Origin: BOKV01 sp041739465
Lineage (GTDB): Bacteria > Pseudomonadota > Alphaproteobacteria > Rhizobiales > Rhizobiaceae
Assembly: GCA_041739465.1 (NCBI GenBank)
Contig: JBGSNX010000009.1
Coordinates: 1-64,000, forward strand
Direction: 5' to 3'
DNA: 64,000 nt
Position 1 is the stretch's first letter, and every line of letters begins with the position of its first letter. Positions 23,838 to 33,300 of the stretch are shown in pieces. A model generated the notes under the pieces. That model saw only the letters and a program-made list of their open reading frames with translations. It was not told the DNA's origin and did not search any database. Position numbers and translations under genes: made by a program.

Positions 23838-24748
23838 CGGGTAGTTCCCTGCGCGTTGCGGTCGCGAACCTCGTTTGCGACTAGCCGCAAATAGTCGCTG
23901 TAGGCGCTGCCGTTGCGGCGCTGTGCGAGTTCATCCAGCCGCTCGGGTTCAATCCAGCCATTGTTGAGGCAGATTTCCTCAGGGCAGGATATTTTCTGCC
24001 CCTGTCGCAGTTCGATGTGCCGGATGAAATCGGCCGCATCCAGAAGCGCTTCGACAGTGCCGGCGTCAAACCAGGAAAACCCGCGGTAGAGATTCACGAC
24101 ATGCAGTTCGCCCATCTCCAGATAGTGCTGGTAGAGCGTCGTGATTTCCAATTCTCCGCGCGCCGACGGCTTGATCTTGCGGGCAAGCGCCGGAGCCTTG
24201 GAATCGTAGAAGTAAAGCCCGGTGACTGCGAAATTGGATTTGGGTTCGGCCGGCTTTTCCTCAATCGCGGTTGCGCGGCCTTCGGCGTCAATCGTCACGA
24301 TCCCGTAAGCCGAAGGGTCGCGCACCCGGTAGGAAAACACCGTCGCGCCATCGGTGCGGCTGTCGGCCTGGGCAAGCATGCCCGTCAATCCATTTCCAAA
24401 GAAGATGTTGTCACCCAGGATCAACACGCCAGGACCGCCTGCAAGGTGCTGTTCGCCAATGATCAGCGATTGCGCAATCCCGGCGGGTTTGGCCTGTTCG
24501 GCATAGTCGAGCCTTATCCCCCAGTCGGAGCCGTCGCCTAGCAACTGACGAAACTGGGGCAGGGCCTGCGGCGTGGAGATCAGCAGGACGTCGCGAATTC
24601 CTGCAAGCAGCAAAGTGCTGAGGGAATAGTAGATCATTGGCTTGTCGTAGACGGGCAGCAATTGCTTGGATGTCACCATCGTCAATGGATGCAGCCTGGT
24701 CCCCAATCCGCCGGCCAGCACGATTCCCTTGCGCCGCGAAACTTTCAT
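23834..24748 (-). CDS. rmlA: Glucose-1-phosphate thymidylyltransferase RmlA
   Basis: Makes dTDP-glucose from dTTP and glucose-1-phosphate. The 304 residues match the family length. The nucleotide-binding start GIVLAGGLGTRLHPLTM, the TSKQLLPVYDKPMIYY segment, LILGDNIFFGNGL, and RGFSWFDAGTVEAL are all intact. It is the middle gene of the rmlB-rmlA-wecE operon with 4-nt overlaps on both sides. rmlC and rmlD, needed for rhamnose, are absent from the window, which fits an amino-sugar rather than a rhamnose pathway. Confidence 0.96.
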   Translation of the reverse strand: MKVSRRKGIVLAGGLGTRLHPLTMVTSKQLLPVYDKPMIYYSLSTLLLAGIRDVLLISTPQALPQFRQLLGDGSDWGIRLDYAEQAKPAGIAQSLIIGEQHLAGGPGVLILGDNIFFGNGLTGMLAQADSRTDGATVFSYRVRDPSAYGIVTIDAEGRATAIEEKPAEPKSNFAVTGLYFYDSKAPALARKIKPSARGELEITTLYQHYLEMGELHVVNLYRGFSWFDAGTVEALLDAADFIRHIELRQGQKISCPEEICLNNGWIEPERLDELAQRRNGSAYSDYLRLVANEVRDRNAQGTTR

Positions 24749-25773
24749 GCGTTTTTTCCTTCAAGATGCGGTCGCCACCAGTTTTCATTGGCCAGATACC
24801 AGCGAACGGTTTCCTCCAGCCCCTGTTCGAACTGGCGGGCGGGACGCCAACCGAGCGTTCGCGCGATATGGCTGCCATCTATTGCGTAGCGCCGGTCATG
24901 GCCGGGACGGTCCGATACGAAGCTGATCAGGTCGCGGTATGTGCCTGAATTTCTTGGTGCCATCTGATCGAGAGCGTCACAGATCGCGTGGACAACATCG
25001 ATGTTTCGCCGTTCACAATTGCCGCCAATGTTGAAGCTGTCGCCCGGTTCTGCGTGCATCAGCACGGTCTCGAGCGCATCGGCATGATCTTCCACATGCA
25101 GCCAGTCGCGCACGTTGCGACCGTCGCCATAGACAGGCAGTTTGCGGCCCGCCAGCGCAGTAACGATCATCAGCGGGATCAACTTTTCGGGAAACTGGTA
25201 TGGCCCGTAATTGTTGGAACAATTCGTCACGACCGCCGGTACCCCCAAGGTGCGCCGCCACGCGCGCACCAGATGGTCGGATGCCGCCTTGGAAGCGGAA
25301 TAGGGCGAAGAGGGACTATAGGGGCTGTCTTCCTTGAAGGCGGGTTCGTCCGCGGAGAGATCGCCGAACACCTCGTCGGTGGAGACATGCAACAGGCGGA
25401 AACCCTGCCGCAGTTCACCGCCAACCCTGTCGAGATAGCCGCGAACTGCCTGCAGCACCGAATAGGTGCCCATCACATTGGTTTCGAGAAAATTCTTCGG
25501 CCCGTCAATCGATCGGTCGACATGGCTTTCGGCGGCAAGGTGCACGACTGCCTGCGCCGAGTGCTTGTCCAGCAGTTCGCCGAAAAGTTCGGTATCGCGG
25601 ACATCACCATGGACGAATGTGTACAGCGGATCGTCAGCGATGGCTGCCACCGTGCGGGGGTCTGCGGCATAGGTAAGCAGGTCGAGGTTCAAAACCGCGT
25701 GGCCGTTTCGCACCAGTCGCTTGCAGAGGGCCGAGCCTATGAAGCCGCATCCGCCCGTGACCAAAACCCGCAT
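24745..25773 (-). CDS. rmlB: dTDP-glucose 4,6-dehydratase RmlB
   Basis: Extended short-chain dehydrogenase that converts dTDP-glucose to dTDP-4-keto-6-deoxyglucose using bound NAD+. The 342-residue protein has the N-terminal NAD loop VTGGCGFIGSALCKRLV, the active-site STDEVFGDL stretch, YSASKAASDHLVRAW (the YxxxK pair) and NCSNNYGPYQFPEKLIPLMI. It is the first gene of the minus-strand operon feeding RmlA product into WecE. The 130-nt gap to the divergent aldo/keto reductase gene should hold its promoter. Confidence 0.96.
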   Translation of the reverse strand: MRVLVTGGCGFIGSALCKRLVRNGHAVLNLDLLTYAADPRTVAAIADDPLYTFVHGDVRDTELFGELLDKHSAQAVVHLAAESHVDRSIDGPKNFLETNVMGTYSVLQAVRGYLDRVGGELRQGFRLLHVSTDEVFGDLSADEPAFKEDSPYSPSSPYSASKAASDHLVRAWRRTLGVPAVVTNCSNNYGPYQFPEKLIPLMIVTALAGRKLPVYGDGRNVRDWLHVEDHADALETVLMHAEPGDSFNIGGNCERRNIDVVHAICDALDQMAPRNSGTYRDLISFVSDRPGHDRRYAIDGSHIARTLGWRPARQFEQGLEETVRWYLANENWWRPHLEGKNA

Positions 25774-25906
25774 TTCCTACTCCTGCACCATATCGTGAGC
25801 GATCTAACATGGTGCGCTGAGGTTGACAAACCATCGGCCTTTGTCGAATGCAGGACGCTGCTCGGCTCCATCAAATCTTCTGCTGCAACCTTGTGAAAGC
25901 AACACC

Positions 25907-26950
25907 ATGAAAACCGTTCCGCTTGGCCGCACCGGCATACTTGTCTCGCAGATTTGCCTTGGCACGATGACTTGGGGTTCGCAGAACAGCGAGGCCGAAG
26001 CCCATGGTCAACTTGACCATGCGGTCGGGGCAGGCGTGAACTTCATCGACACCGCCGAGATGTACCCCACCACGCCACGGCTGAAGGAAACCACCGGCCG
26101 CACCGAGGAATACATCGGCACATGGCTGCACGGACGGGCAGATCGCGATGCGCTGGTCATTGCCACAAAGTGCACTGGCGAGGGAAACCGCGATGTGCGC
26201 AACGGTGCGCGCGTTGATGGAAAAATTCTTCGGGAGGCTTTGGAAGGCAGTCTCAAGCGGCTGCGCACAGACCATGTGGATTTGTACCAGTTGCATTGGC
26301 CCAATCGCGGCTCTTACCATTTCCGGCAAAACTGGAATTATGACCCGTTGCGCGGGGAAACCGGTGACATGGATGGCGAAGTTGCCGATCTGCTTGGCGA
26401 GGTTCACCGTCTGATTGACGAAGGCAAGATGCGTGCGTTTGGCCTCTCCAATGAAAGCGCATGGGGCACCGCGAAGTTTTTGGAGGCATCACGCCACCAT
26501 GGTCTGCCGCGCATAGCGTCGGTGCAAAACGAATACAGTCTGCTCTGCCGACATTACGATATTGATCTGGCGGAAGTGGGTGCGCAGGAAGACGTCACCC
26601 TGCTGGCGTTTTCGCCGCTGGCTGCAGGGCTTTTGTCAGGCAAATATGTGGACGGTGTGATTGCGCCTGGCACGCGCCATGCGATGCTGCCTGAGCTGAA
26701 CGGCAGGGTGACCGAGCAAAGCCGCAATGCGGTTTCGGCTTATTGTGAACTTGCAAAAAGCCATGGTCTGGACCCTGCAGCCATGGCCATCGCCTTCACC
26801 ATGACGCGGCCGTTTCCAGTGGTTCCGATCATTGGTGCAACGAGCATGGCGCAGTTGCGGGCAAACCTTTCGGCAAGCGATCTGGTCCTGTCCAAAGAGG
26901 TTCTTGCCGGTATCGGCGCGATCCGCCGCCAGTATCCGATGCCGATGTAG
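25907..26950 (+). CDS. Aldo/keto reductase, Tas-like
   Basis: NAD(P)H-dependent oxidoreductase of 347 residues, the size of E. coli Tas. It has MKTVPLGRTGILVSQICLGT at the N-terminus, catalytic-residue contexts NFIDTAEMYP (Asp and Tyr), VIATKC (Lys) and DLYQLHWPNR (His), and a C-terminal VVPIIGATSMAQL stretch that binds the cofactor. Start: the ATG before this N-terminus; 28 open upstream codons are not protein-like. Substrate is unknown. It faces the rmlB operon divergently and there is no evidence that it belongs to it. Confidence 0.92.
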   Translation: MKTVPLGRTGILVSQICLGTMTWGSQNSEAEAHGQLDHAVGAGVNFIDTAEMYPTTPRLKETTGRTEEYIGTWLHGRADRDALVIATKCTGEGNRDVRNGARVDGKILREALEGSLKRLRTDHVDLYQLHWPNRGSYHFRQNWNYDPLRGETGDMDGEVADLLGEVHRLIDEGKMRAFGLSNESAWGTAKFLEASRHHGLPRIASVQNEYSLLCRHYDIDLAEVGAQEDVTLLAFSPLAAGLLSGKYVDGVIAPGTRHAMLPELNGRVTEQSRNAVSAYCELAKSHGLDPAAMAIAFTMTRPFPVVPIIGATSMAQLRANLSASDLVLSKEVLAGIGAIRRQYPMPM

Positions 26951-26951
26951 C

Positions 26952-28763
26952 CTATTCGGCTATGCGAAGCTGCGAGATCTCGTTGCCGATCGACGCCATG
27001 GCCGCAGCAAGTCCGGCACCTTCGACGTCGTAGTAGTATTTTTCGCCGGTCTTGCTGGTGGATGCGCAGTCATAGAGCAGGTCCTTGACGCTTGATCCGT
27101 CTGCGACGTCGTAGACGATGGTGAAGATCTTGATGGCAGCCTCGCCATCGGCATCTTGCACAGCCTTGATGTTTTCGCAGGTGCGCGCCGTCTGCTGGTT
27201 CATGGCGTCAACGTCTGAAGTTGCAGAGACAAGCCCGTCTTCCACCCGGTCGTCCTTGCCAAACCCCCAGGCATAATATTCGGTTTTGTTGAGGGTGGAT
27301 TGGGCCGGATAGGTGTTGTTACCATCGGTCATCAGGATGATGTACTTGTCGTTTTCAGGCACGTCATAGCTACGGCCTTCGTCAAATGGCAGGTTTGCTG
27401 AAACCGTTCTCCAGCCCCAAACAAGGCCTGCCTGAACGTTGGTGTAGCCACCTGCATCCATGTTCTCGATGGCGGTGATCGCGGTTGCCGGGTCGGTGGT
27501 CAAAGGTTGGATCGGGTCTGTGGTGCAGCCCATATTGGGGCCGTAAGGTCCGAAGTCACGGCTGCGTTCCTGGCCGATCAGTACCTTGTTCTTGTTGTCC
27601 TTCAGCTTGGCGTCGTTGTTGTATTTGACGGTCCAGTCCTGGCGCAGATGCTGCTTGGAGTTGCTGCCGAAATTGGTCGACGTGGCCGCGTAGTCGGTGC
27701 CCACGCGAACGTAGTCGTTGAGATATTTGTTGGTGTAGTCGCCATCTTCCGAATTGTTCTTCTTGTCGGGTTCGTCGGGGGCGAACATCGGCACAAAAAG
27801 CGTATCTGCAGTAACCGAATCTGGCGTGGTGTCAGTGGTGTTGTAAGGATCCGGGCGCATTTCCACGCAACCGTCCCAGGCAACGCCGATCTTGTCCAGA
27901 AGCGTCCAGCGCGACAGCCAGTTCATCGAGAAACTGGTGACGCCGGCAGGCAGCGGATTGGGCGGTGTCGGCCCCACACTGGTTGTGCTGGTCGAGGATG
28001 ATGTCCAGCCACCGCCCGATGCAGTGGCATTCGGCCATTTATCGCCCTTGCTGACAGTTCCCAGCCAATCGAGGTTTTCGTGGTGAATGGAAGACCAGCC
28101 GCGCATGTCCAGCCAGTCGGCGCCGCGATATTTCGAGCCGACATTGACCGAACCGGCAAACGGGACCACCGAAATCTTGATCGGGTCGGGCTTGTTTGAG
28201 AACGAGGCAACGGTGTGCAGCGACGTGACAAGCTGGGCTGCCGAAAGTCGCGCCAGCTCCATGCGCGTCTCGTCATTGGGGCCACTCTCGGTGTCCATCG
28301 AGCCTGAATTGTCGATGACAATGGCGATTTCCGCCGTGCGGTTTGCAGCCGCGACCACCGCCGTCACCTTCATCGGTATTTCCTCGACGCCTATCACCCC
28401 TGCCATGAAGGTATCGTAAGTGTATTCGGCCGTAAGTGTCACACGCTTGCCGCCGGTTGGCGCATCCCCGAAAACAAATCCGAAATCGACATCGCCAATC
28501 TTTATGAAATCGTCGAGATTTCCTTCGAAAAAGTCCTTCGAATAGGCTTCCAGATATTGCATGTCGTCGCTGGAAGAAAGTTCCTTGGCGGTGGCCAGGG
28601 CAGATGCATCAAGTGCATTCTGCAGGTGCTGGTGCACCTTGTAGACGCTGGAATATTCAACAGCTGCCGAAACGGTGCCCAAAAGCGGCAACGCCAAAAG
28701 GGCGGCAAGCGGCGCATAGCTGCCGGAAGTGTTGAGCAAAAATGAACGGATTTTTCTGATCAT
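26952..28763 (-). CDS. TadG-like protein with von Willebrand factor A domain
   Basis: A 603-residue surface-associated protein. The N-terminus has the TadE/TadG pattern: a short basic segment, a hydrophobic helix (APLAALLALPLLGTVSAAVE), then YSSVYKVHQHLQNALDASAL, typical of putative Flp pilus-assembly TadE/G-like proteins. A vWA domain begins near residue 145 with the metal-ion-dependent adhesion site IAIVIDNSGSMD and runs, with a long Ser/Thr/Asp-rich insertion (residues ~235-400), to the C-terminus, where a second half includes DKYIILMTDGNNTYP. No other tad/cpa genes are in the window. Function: probably cell-surface adhesion or envelope assembly. Confidence 0.85.
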   Translation of the reverse strand: MIRKIRSFLLNTSGSYAPLAALLALPLLGTVSAAVEYSSVYKVHQHLQNALDASALATAKELSSSDDMQYLEAYSKDFFEGNLDDFIKIGDVDFGFVFGDAPTGGKRVTLTAEYTYDTFMAGVIGVEEIPMKVTAVVAAANRTAEIAIVIDNSGSMDTESGPNDETRMELARLSAAQLVTSLHTVASFSNKPDPIKISVVPFAGSVNVGSKYRGADWLDMRGWSSIHHENLDWLGTVSKGDKWPNATASGGGWTSSSTSTTSVGPTPPNPLPAGVTSFSMNWLSRWTLLDKIGVAWDGCVEMRPDPYNTTDTTPDSVTADTLFVPMFAPDEPDKKNNSEDGDYTNKYLNDYVRVGTDYAATSTNFGSNSKQHLRQDWTVKYNNDAKLKDNKNKVLIGQERSRDFGPYGPNMGCTTDPIQPLTTDPATAITAIENMDAGGYTNVQAGLVWGWRTVSANLPFDEGRSYDVPENDKYIILMTDGNNTYPAQSTLNKTEYYAWGFGKDDRVEDGLVSATSDVDAMNQQTARTCENIKAVQDADGEAAIKIFTIVYDVADGSSVKDLLYDCASTSKTGEKYYYDVEGAGLAAAMASIGNEISQLRIAE

Positions 28764-28944
28764 GGCCCCTGCAAACCAAGCGGCCGGAAAAGATGGCCAT
28801 GGAAAACCATAGCCAAAGAGATTTACGGATTGGTTGCGATGAAGAGTGTTGTTTTAGACAAATCAGCTTGATGAAGGCCTGGCAGACGATCTGGTCATTG
28901 AATTGGCGCACCTGAGCGTTAAAGTCGTGATGAGGAGAATGCGC

Positions 28945-30372
28945 ATGGCCCTTTCAGACATACTGACAACTGCGAAAAACGAAACCGGCATCACCAATGC
29001 CATTTCAGTACTTGCCCAACGTTTTGGTGAAAAACTCAAGACTTCTCATGCCTTGCGCGAGCAGCATGCAAACACCACCACCTATCTGACCCCACAATGG
29101 CCTGATGCAGTGTTTTTCGCCAGCAGCGAAGAAGATGTCTGCGAAGCGGTGAAAATCTGCGCAACATACAAGGTGCCGGTGATTGCCTTTGGCACCGGAA
29201 CCTCGTTGGAAGGGCACGTCAATGCGCCATTTGGCGGCATTTCGATTGACGTTTCCGGGATGAACGAAATTGTCGCGGTTCACCCACAGGACCTCGACGT
29301 AACGGTTCAACCTGGCGTCACGCGCGAACAACTCAACAATCAGCTGCGTGATCTCGGGCTGTTTTTTCCGATCGATCCGGGGGCAAATGCCTCCCTGGGC
29401 GGAATGGCGGCAACGCGCGCTTCAGGCACCAATGCGGTGCGTTACGGCACCATGCGGGAAAATGTCATGAGCCTGCGAGCAGTTCTGCCCGATGGATCGG
29501 TGGTTCGCACCGGCGGGCGGGCGCGCAAATCTTCAGCTGGGTATGATCTCACACGGTTGATGGTGGGCTCGGAAGGCACGCTGGGTATCATCACCGAATT
29601 GACCCTGCGGCTGCAGGGCATTCCCGAAGCAATGTCGGCGGCAATTTGTTCGTTTGCCGATGTGGGTTCGGCTTGCGAGGCAACCATTGCGGCAATGCAG
29701 TGCGGCATTCCGATGGCCCGCATTGAATTGCTGGATGCGCAATGTGTCGAAGCAGTGAACGCTTACTCGAAAACCAGCTTCAGGGTTTCACCGCTGCTGA
29801 TGCTGGAGTTTCATGGCAGCCCAGCTTCGGTTGCCGAGCAGGCAGAATTGTTCGGGGCGATTGCCAATGATTGCGGCGGCACCGGGTTTGAATGGGTCAG
29901 CAAACCGGAGGAACGAAACCGGCTCTGGAAGGCGCGGCATGATGCCTATTGGGCGCTTCGTGCCGCAGCACCTGTTGGCAAGAAGGCGCTTTCGACCGAT
30001 GCCTGTGTGCCCATTTCACGGCTTGCCGAATGTGTATCGGATACCGCCCGCGACATAGCTGAAAACGGTCTTTATGGCCCGATCCTTGGGCATGTGGGTG
30101 ATGGCAATTTCCACGCGGCAATCACATTTGATCCCAATGATCCCGATGAATTGCAGCGCGCGGAAGCCGTTGTCGAGCGGCTGGCTTTACGGGCTGTGGC
30201 CATGGAAGGCACATGTACGGGCGAACATGGCATCGGCCAAGGCAAACGGCGGTTCCTTCGGCATGAACATGGCAATGGCGCTGACCTCATGGCTGTTCTC
30301 AAAAATGCCATTGATCCCGACAACATCATGAACCCTGGAAAACTGCTGGCGCTGGAGCCTCACCCGGGCTGA
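28945..30372 (+). CDS. FAD-linked oxidase, D-lactate dehydrogenase (cytochrome)/glycolate oxidase GlcD type
   Basis: A 475-residue flavoprotein of the PCMH-type FAD family. The FAD-binding part shows PVIAFGTGTSLEGHVNAPFG, PGANASLGGMAATRASGTNA and GSEGTLGIITELTLRLQ. The C-terminal domain ends with the conserved GTCTGEHGIGQGKRRFL active-site segment. Sequence layout fits bacterial and mitochondrial D-lactate dehydrogenase (cytochrome) best; glycolate oxidase subunit GlcD is the main alternative, but no glcE or glcF lies nearby. A GAGGAG Shine-Dalgarno 7 nt before the ATG sets the start. Confidence 0.92.
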   Translation: MALSDILTTAKNETGITNAISVLAQRFGEKLKTSHALREQHANTTTYLTPQWPDAVFFASSEEDVCEAVKICATYKVPVIAFGTGTSLEGHVNAPFGGISIDVSGMNEIVAVHPQDLDVTVQPGVTREQLNNQLRDLGLFFPIDPGANASLGGMAATRASGTNAVRYGTMRENVMSLRAVLPDGSVVRTGGRARKSSAGYDLTRLMVGSEGTLGIITELTLRLQGIPEAMSAAICSFADVGSACEATIAAMQCGIPMARIELLDAQCVEAVNAYSKTSFRVSPLLMLEFHGSPASVAEQAELFGAIANDCGGTGFEWVSKPEERNRLWKARHDAYWALRAAAPVGKKALSTDACVPISRLAECVSDTARDIAENGLYGPILGHVGDGNFHAAITFDPNDPDELQRAEAVVERLALRAVAMEGTCTGEHGIGQGKRRFLRHEHGNGADLMAVLKNAIDPDNIMNPGKLLALEPHPG

Positions 30373-30398
30373 ACCAGCGATAGTTTGGAGAAGTCACG

Positions 30399-33300
30399 CT
30401 GTACCGCATTTTTATACCCATCGGCGTTCTGGTGGTGATCGCGTTGTTCACGGCGCTGATCGCCCCGTATTTCATTGACTGGACGTCGTTTCGCCAAGGC
30501 TTCGAAAAGGAAGCCTCGCGCATTGTAGGGCAACCGGTACATGTGGCTGGTAAAGCAAGCCTTCGCATTCTGCCGCTGCCGACAGTGACATTCACCGATG
30601 TTTCGGTCGGGGAATACGAAGACGGCACGCCGATGATGACGGTAGAAGCGTTTTCAATGGATGCCGAGCTCTTGCCGTTTCTTTCAGGCGAAGTAAAAAT
30701 CGTCGACATGCGGCTGGATCGACCCATGGCGCTTGTCAGGGTCAGTTCAACCGGCGCCATCGACTGGACCAGCCGCAAGCAGTTGATTGTCGACCCGCAA
30801 AAGGTCGAACTGGAAAACCTTACCGTCACCAACGGGTCGTTTGTCATTGATGGGCTGGCTGGCGGAAACCGGATCAGTGGCCAGGGCATCAACGCAAAGG
30901 TCGGCGCGCAGGCACTGACCGGGCCATGGCACATCGACGCGGACGGGGAGATGGATGGCTCCCAGACCCAAATGTCGATCAGCACCGGCAGACTGCAAGA
31001 GGATGGATCCATACGCTTCGCAATTGATGTGCGGCGCAACAATCAACCCTACCGATTGCAGGTGGATGGCCCTCTCAAGCTGGACTCCGGCGTCTTGTCG
31101 TGGTCCGGCAAGTTTTCCTTCACGCCCGCAATTGGCGCAGACGGCAAGCGCGAGGCAGATGCATTGCCGGTATTTGCCAATGGCGTTTTCGAGGCAACGC
31201 CCGAGCGGATCAATGTTGAGCAGTATCAGCTGGACATTGGCAATCTTGATGATCCCTACACCATCACAGGCAAAGGGCTGGCGGAAATTGGCAGCGTTGT
31301 GGCATTTCGGGTCGAAGCCGATGGCCGACAGATCGACCTTGACCGGATCGGCAATTCCAGGAGCGCACCGGAACAGAAATTGACGCAGCGTCTTGCGGCA
31401 GTCCGCGCGATTGTCGACCGTATTCCGGTGCCGCCGGCGATTGGCGAAATCAGCCTTGAAATACCCGCCGTCGTTGCTGGTGACACGGTGATCCGGGAAA
31501 TCAGTGCAATCGTGAAGCCGGACGGAACCGGCTGGAGAATTTCCAACCTGCGCGCCAGCTTGCCGGGCAACACGACAATCGAGGCCGATGGTCTGCTGGG
31601 TGTCGCAGACGACTTCGGCTATTCGGGCAGGATGTTGCTTGCAACACGCCAGCCGACCGGGTTTGCCAACTGGCTAGCGGGCGGCAGCGACCAGTCCCTG
31701 CGTCGGCTCAAGAGCGCCGGGTTTTCCGCCAACGTGACTTTGACGCAAAACCAGACCAGCTTTGATGCTCTGGAACTTGCACTCGACAATGTCATCATCA
31801 AGGGATCGCTACAACGGCTGCAACCTGAAAATGGCAGGCCGGCAATCATTGCCAACCTTTCCGGCGATACTATCGATATCGAGGATCTCAAGGCGATCCA
31901 GTCCCTCATTGGCGGTGATGCAACCGGTTTTTCCGGCCACGATCTGGATGTCGCATTGAGTGCGGGTGAAGTGCGCCATGATGGTATGCGGGCCAATGAT
32001 GTCGATGCGCACATGCGCATAACCGACGGTTCGCTCTCGCTTGACCGGCTCAACATTGGTTCACTCTATGGCGCGCAGGTTGAAAGTTCGGGAAACATCA
32101 CCGATCTGTTGGGCAGTGCCAGCGGCAGTTTCGGCCTCAGGGTTACGGCGGTGGATGGCTCAGGCCTTGTTTCACTGGCACGTGAGCGTCTGGGAGCAAA
32201 CCGGTTCCTTGATGCGCTGCTGGATGATCAAGCGCTTTCCGATGACCTCGACGCCCAGGTCAAAATCGAGGCCAGGCCTGAAGGCGAAGGCGCACGGGCA
32301 AGCATCAGCTTGATGGGCAAACTTGGCGGCACCCAGTTTTCGGTTTCCGACCGCATCGATGGACGCTTGATCGAGTGGCAGGCAGCGCGGCATGACCTCA
32401 CGGTAAAATTGTCAAACGAGATGCCCAGTGTGCTGGCACGGCAGCTTTCGCTTCCCGCATTGCCGTTGGATACAGCAGGTCCCGTTTCGGTTGATCTGGA
32501 ATTGGCTGGAACGGCACTTGAAAAGCTTGACTTCTCAATTGCCCTGCGCGGATCGCAAACGGAGCTTGTCGCTACCGGAGTTGGCAAGTTTGCGCCGTTG
32601 ACTGCAAGTTCATGGCCCGATTTTTCAAAGCCGCAAGTCGACGCGGCATTGACGGCGGGATCAGGTGACGTTGATCCGTTCATCCAGCTTTTCGGGTTTG
32701 CCCCGCCGGGAATGGGCAGTGGCACGCCGCTTTCGCTCAAAGCGGGTATCAAGTCTTCGGACAATGCTTGGGTCTTTGAGAACCTCTCCGGGCAATTGGC
32801 CGGCAATGCCTTCAGTGGCGCCCTTTCGCTTGACATCCAACCCGCCGCCCGCCCGAAAATCTCCGGCAATCTCAACACCTCAGTTTTCTCACTTCCAGTA
32901 CTGGTGGAGTTGGCAACCGGCAGCGGAACCATTGCGGGAGATGAACTCACCGGAGAGGTTTACGCCGAATTTGGCCAGCCGGTGTTCGACGGGCTGGATT
33001 TTGACATTGCCGTAGAAGCGCAGAAATTTTTGACCGGAGTATCGGAAGAAGGTGTCGGGTTTTCAGGCCAGGCCAAGCTTTCCGGGGAGACGCTTTCACT
33101 GACGGATTTTTCTTTCCAATGGTTCGGTGGAACGCACAAGGGAACTTGGACGCTGCAAAATGTATCGGGTTCGGCGGTCGGCAGCCTGTCGGGAAGTCTT
33201 GCCGGAGCCGATGCTTCGCTCGCAATGGTCGCAACTGGGCATCCGCCGTTCCTGTCAGGCCGCGCCAATGTGACCTACAGTCTGGAAATGCTGGGACGCA

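Noticed and set aside
22692..25773. dTDP-rhamnose biosynthesis operon
   Set aside because: rmlA and rmlB are present but rmlC and rmlD are absent and a WecE transaminase follows.
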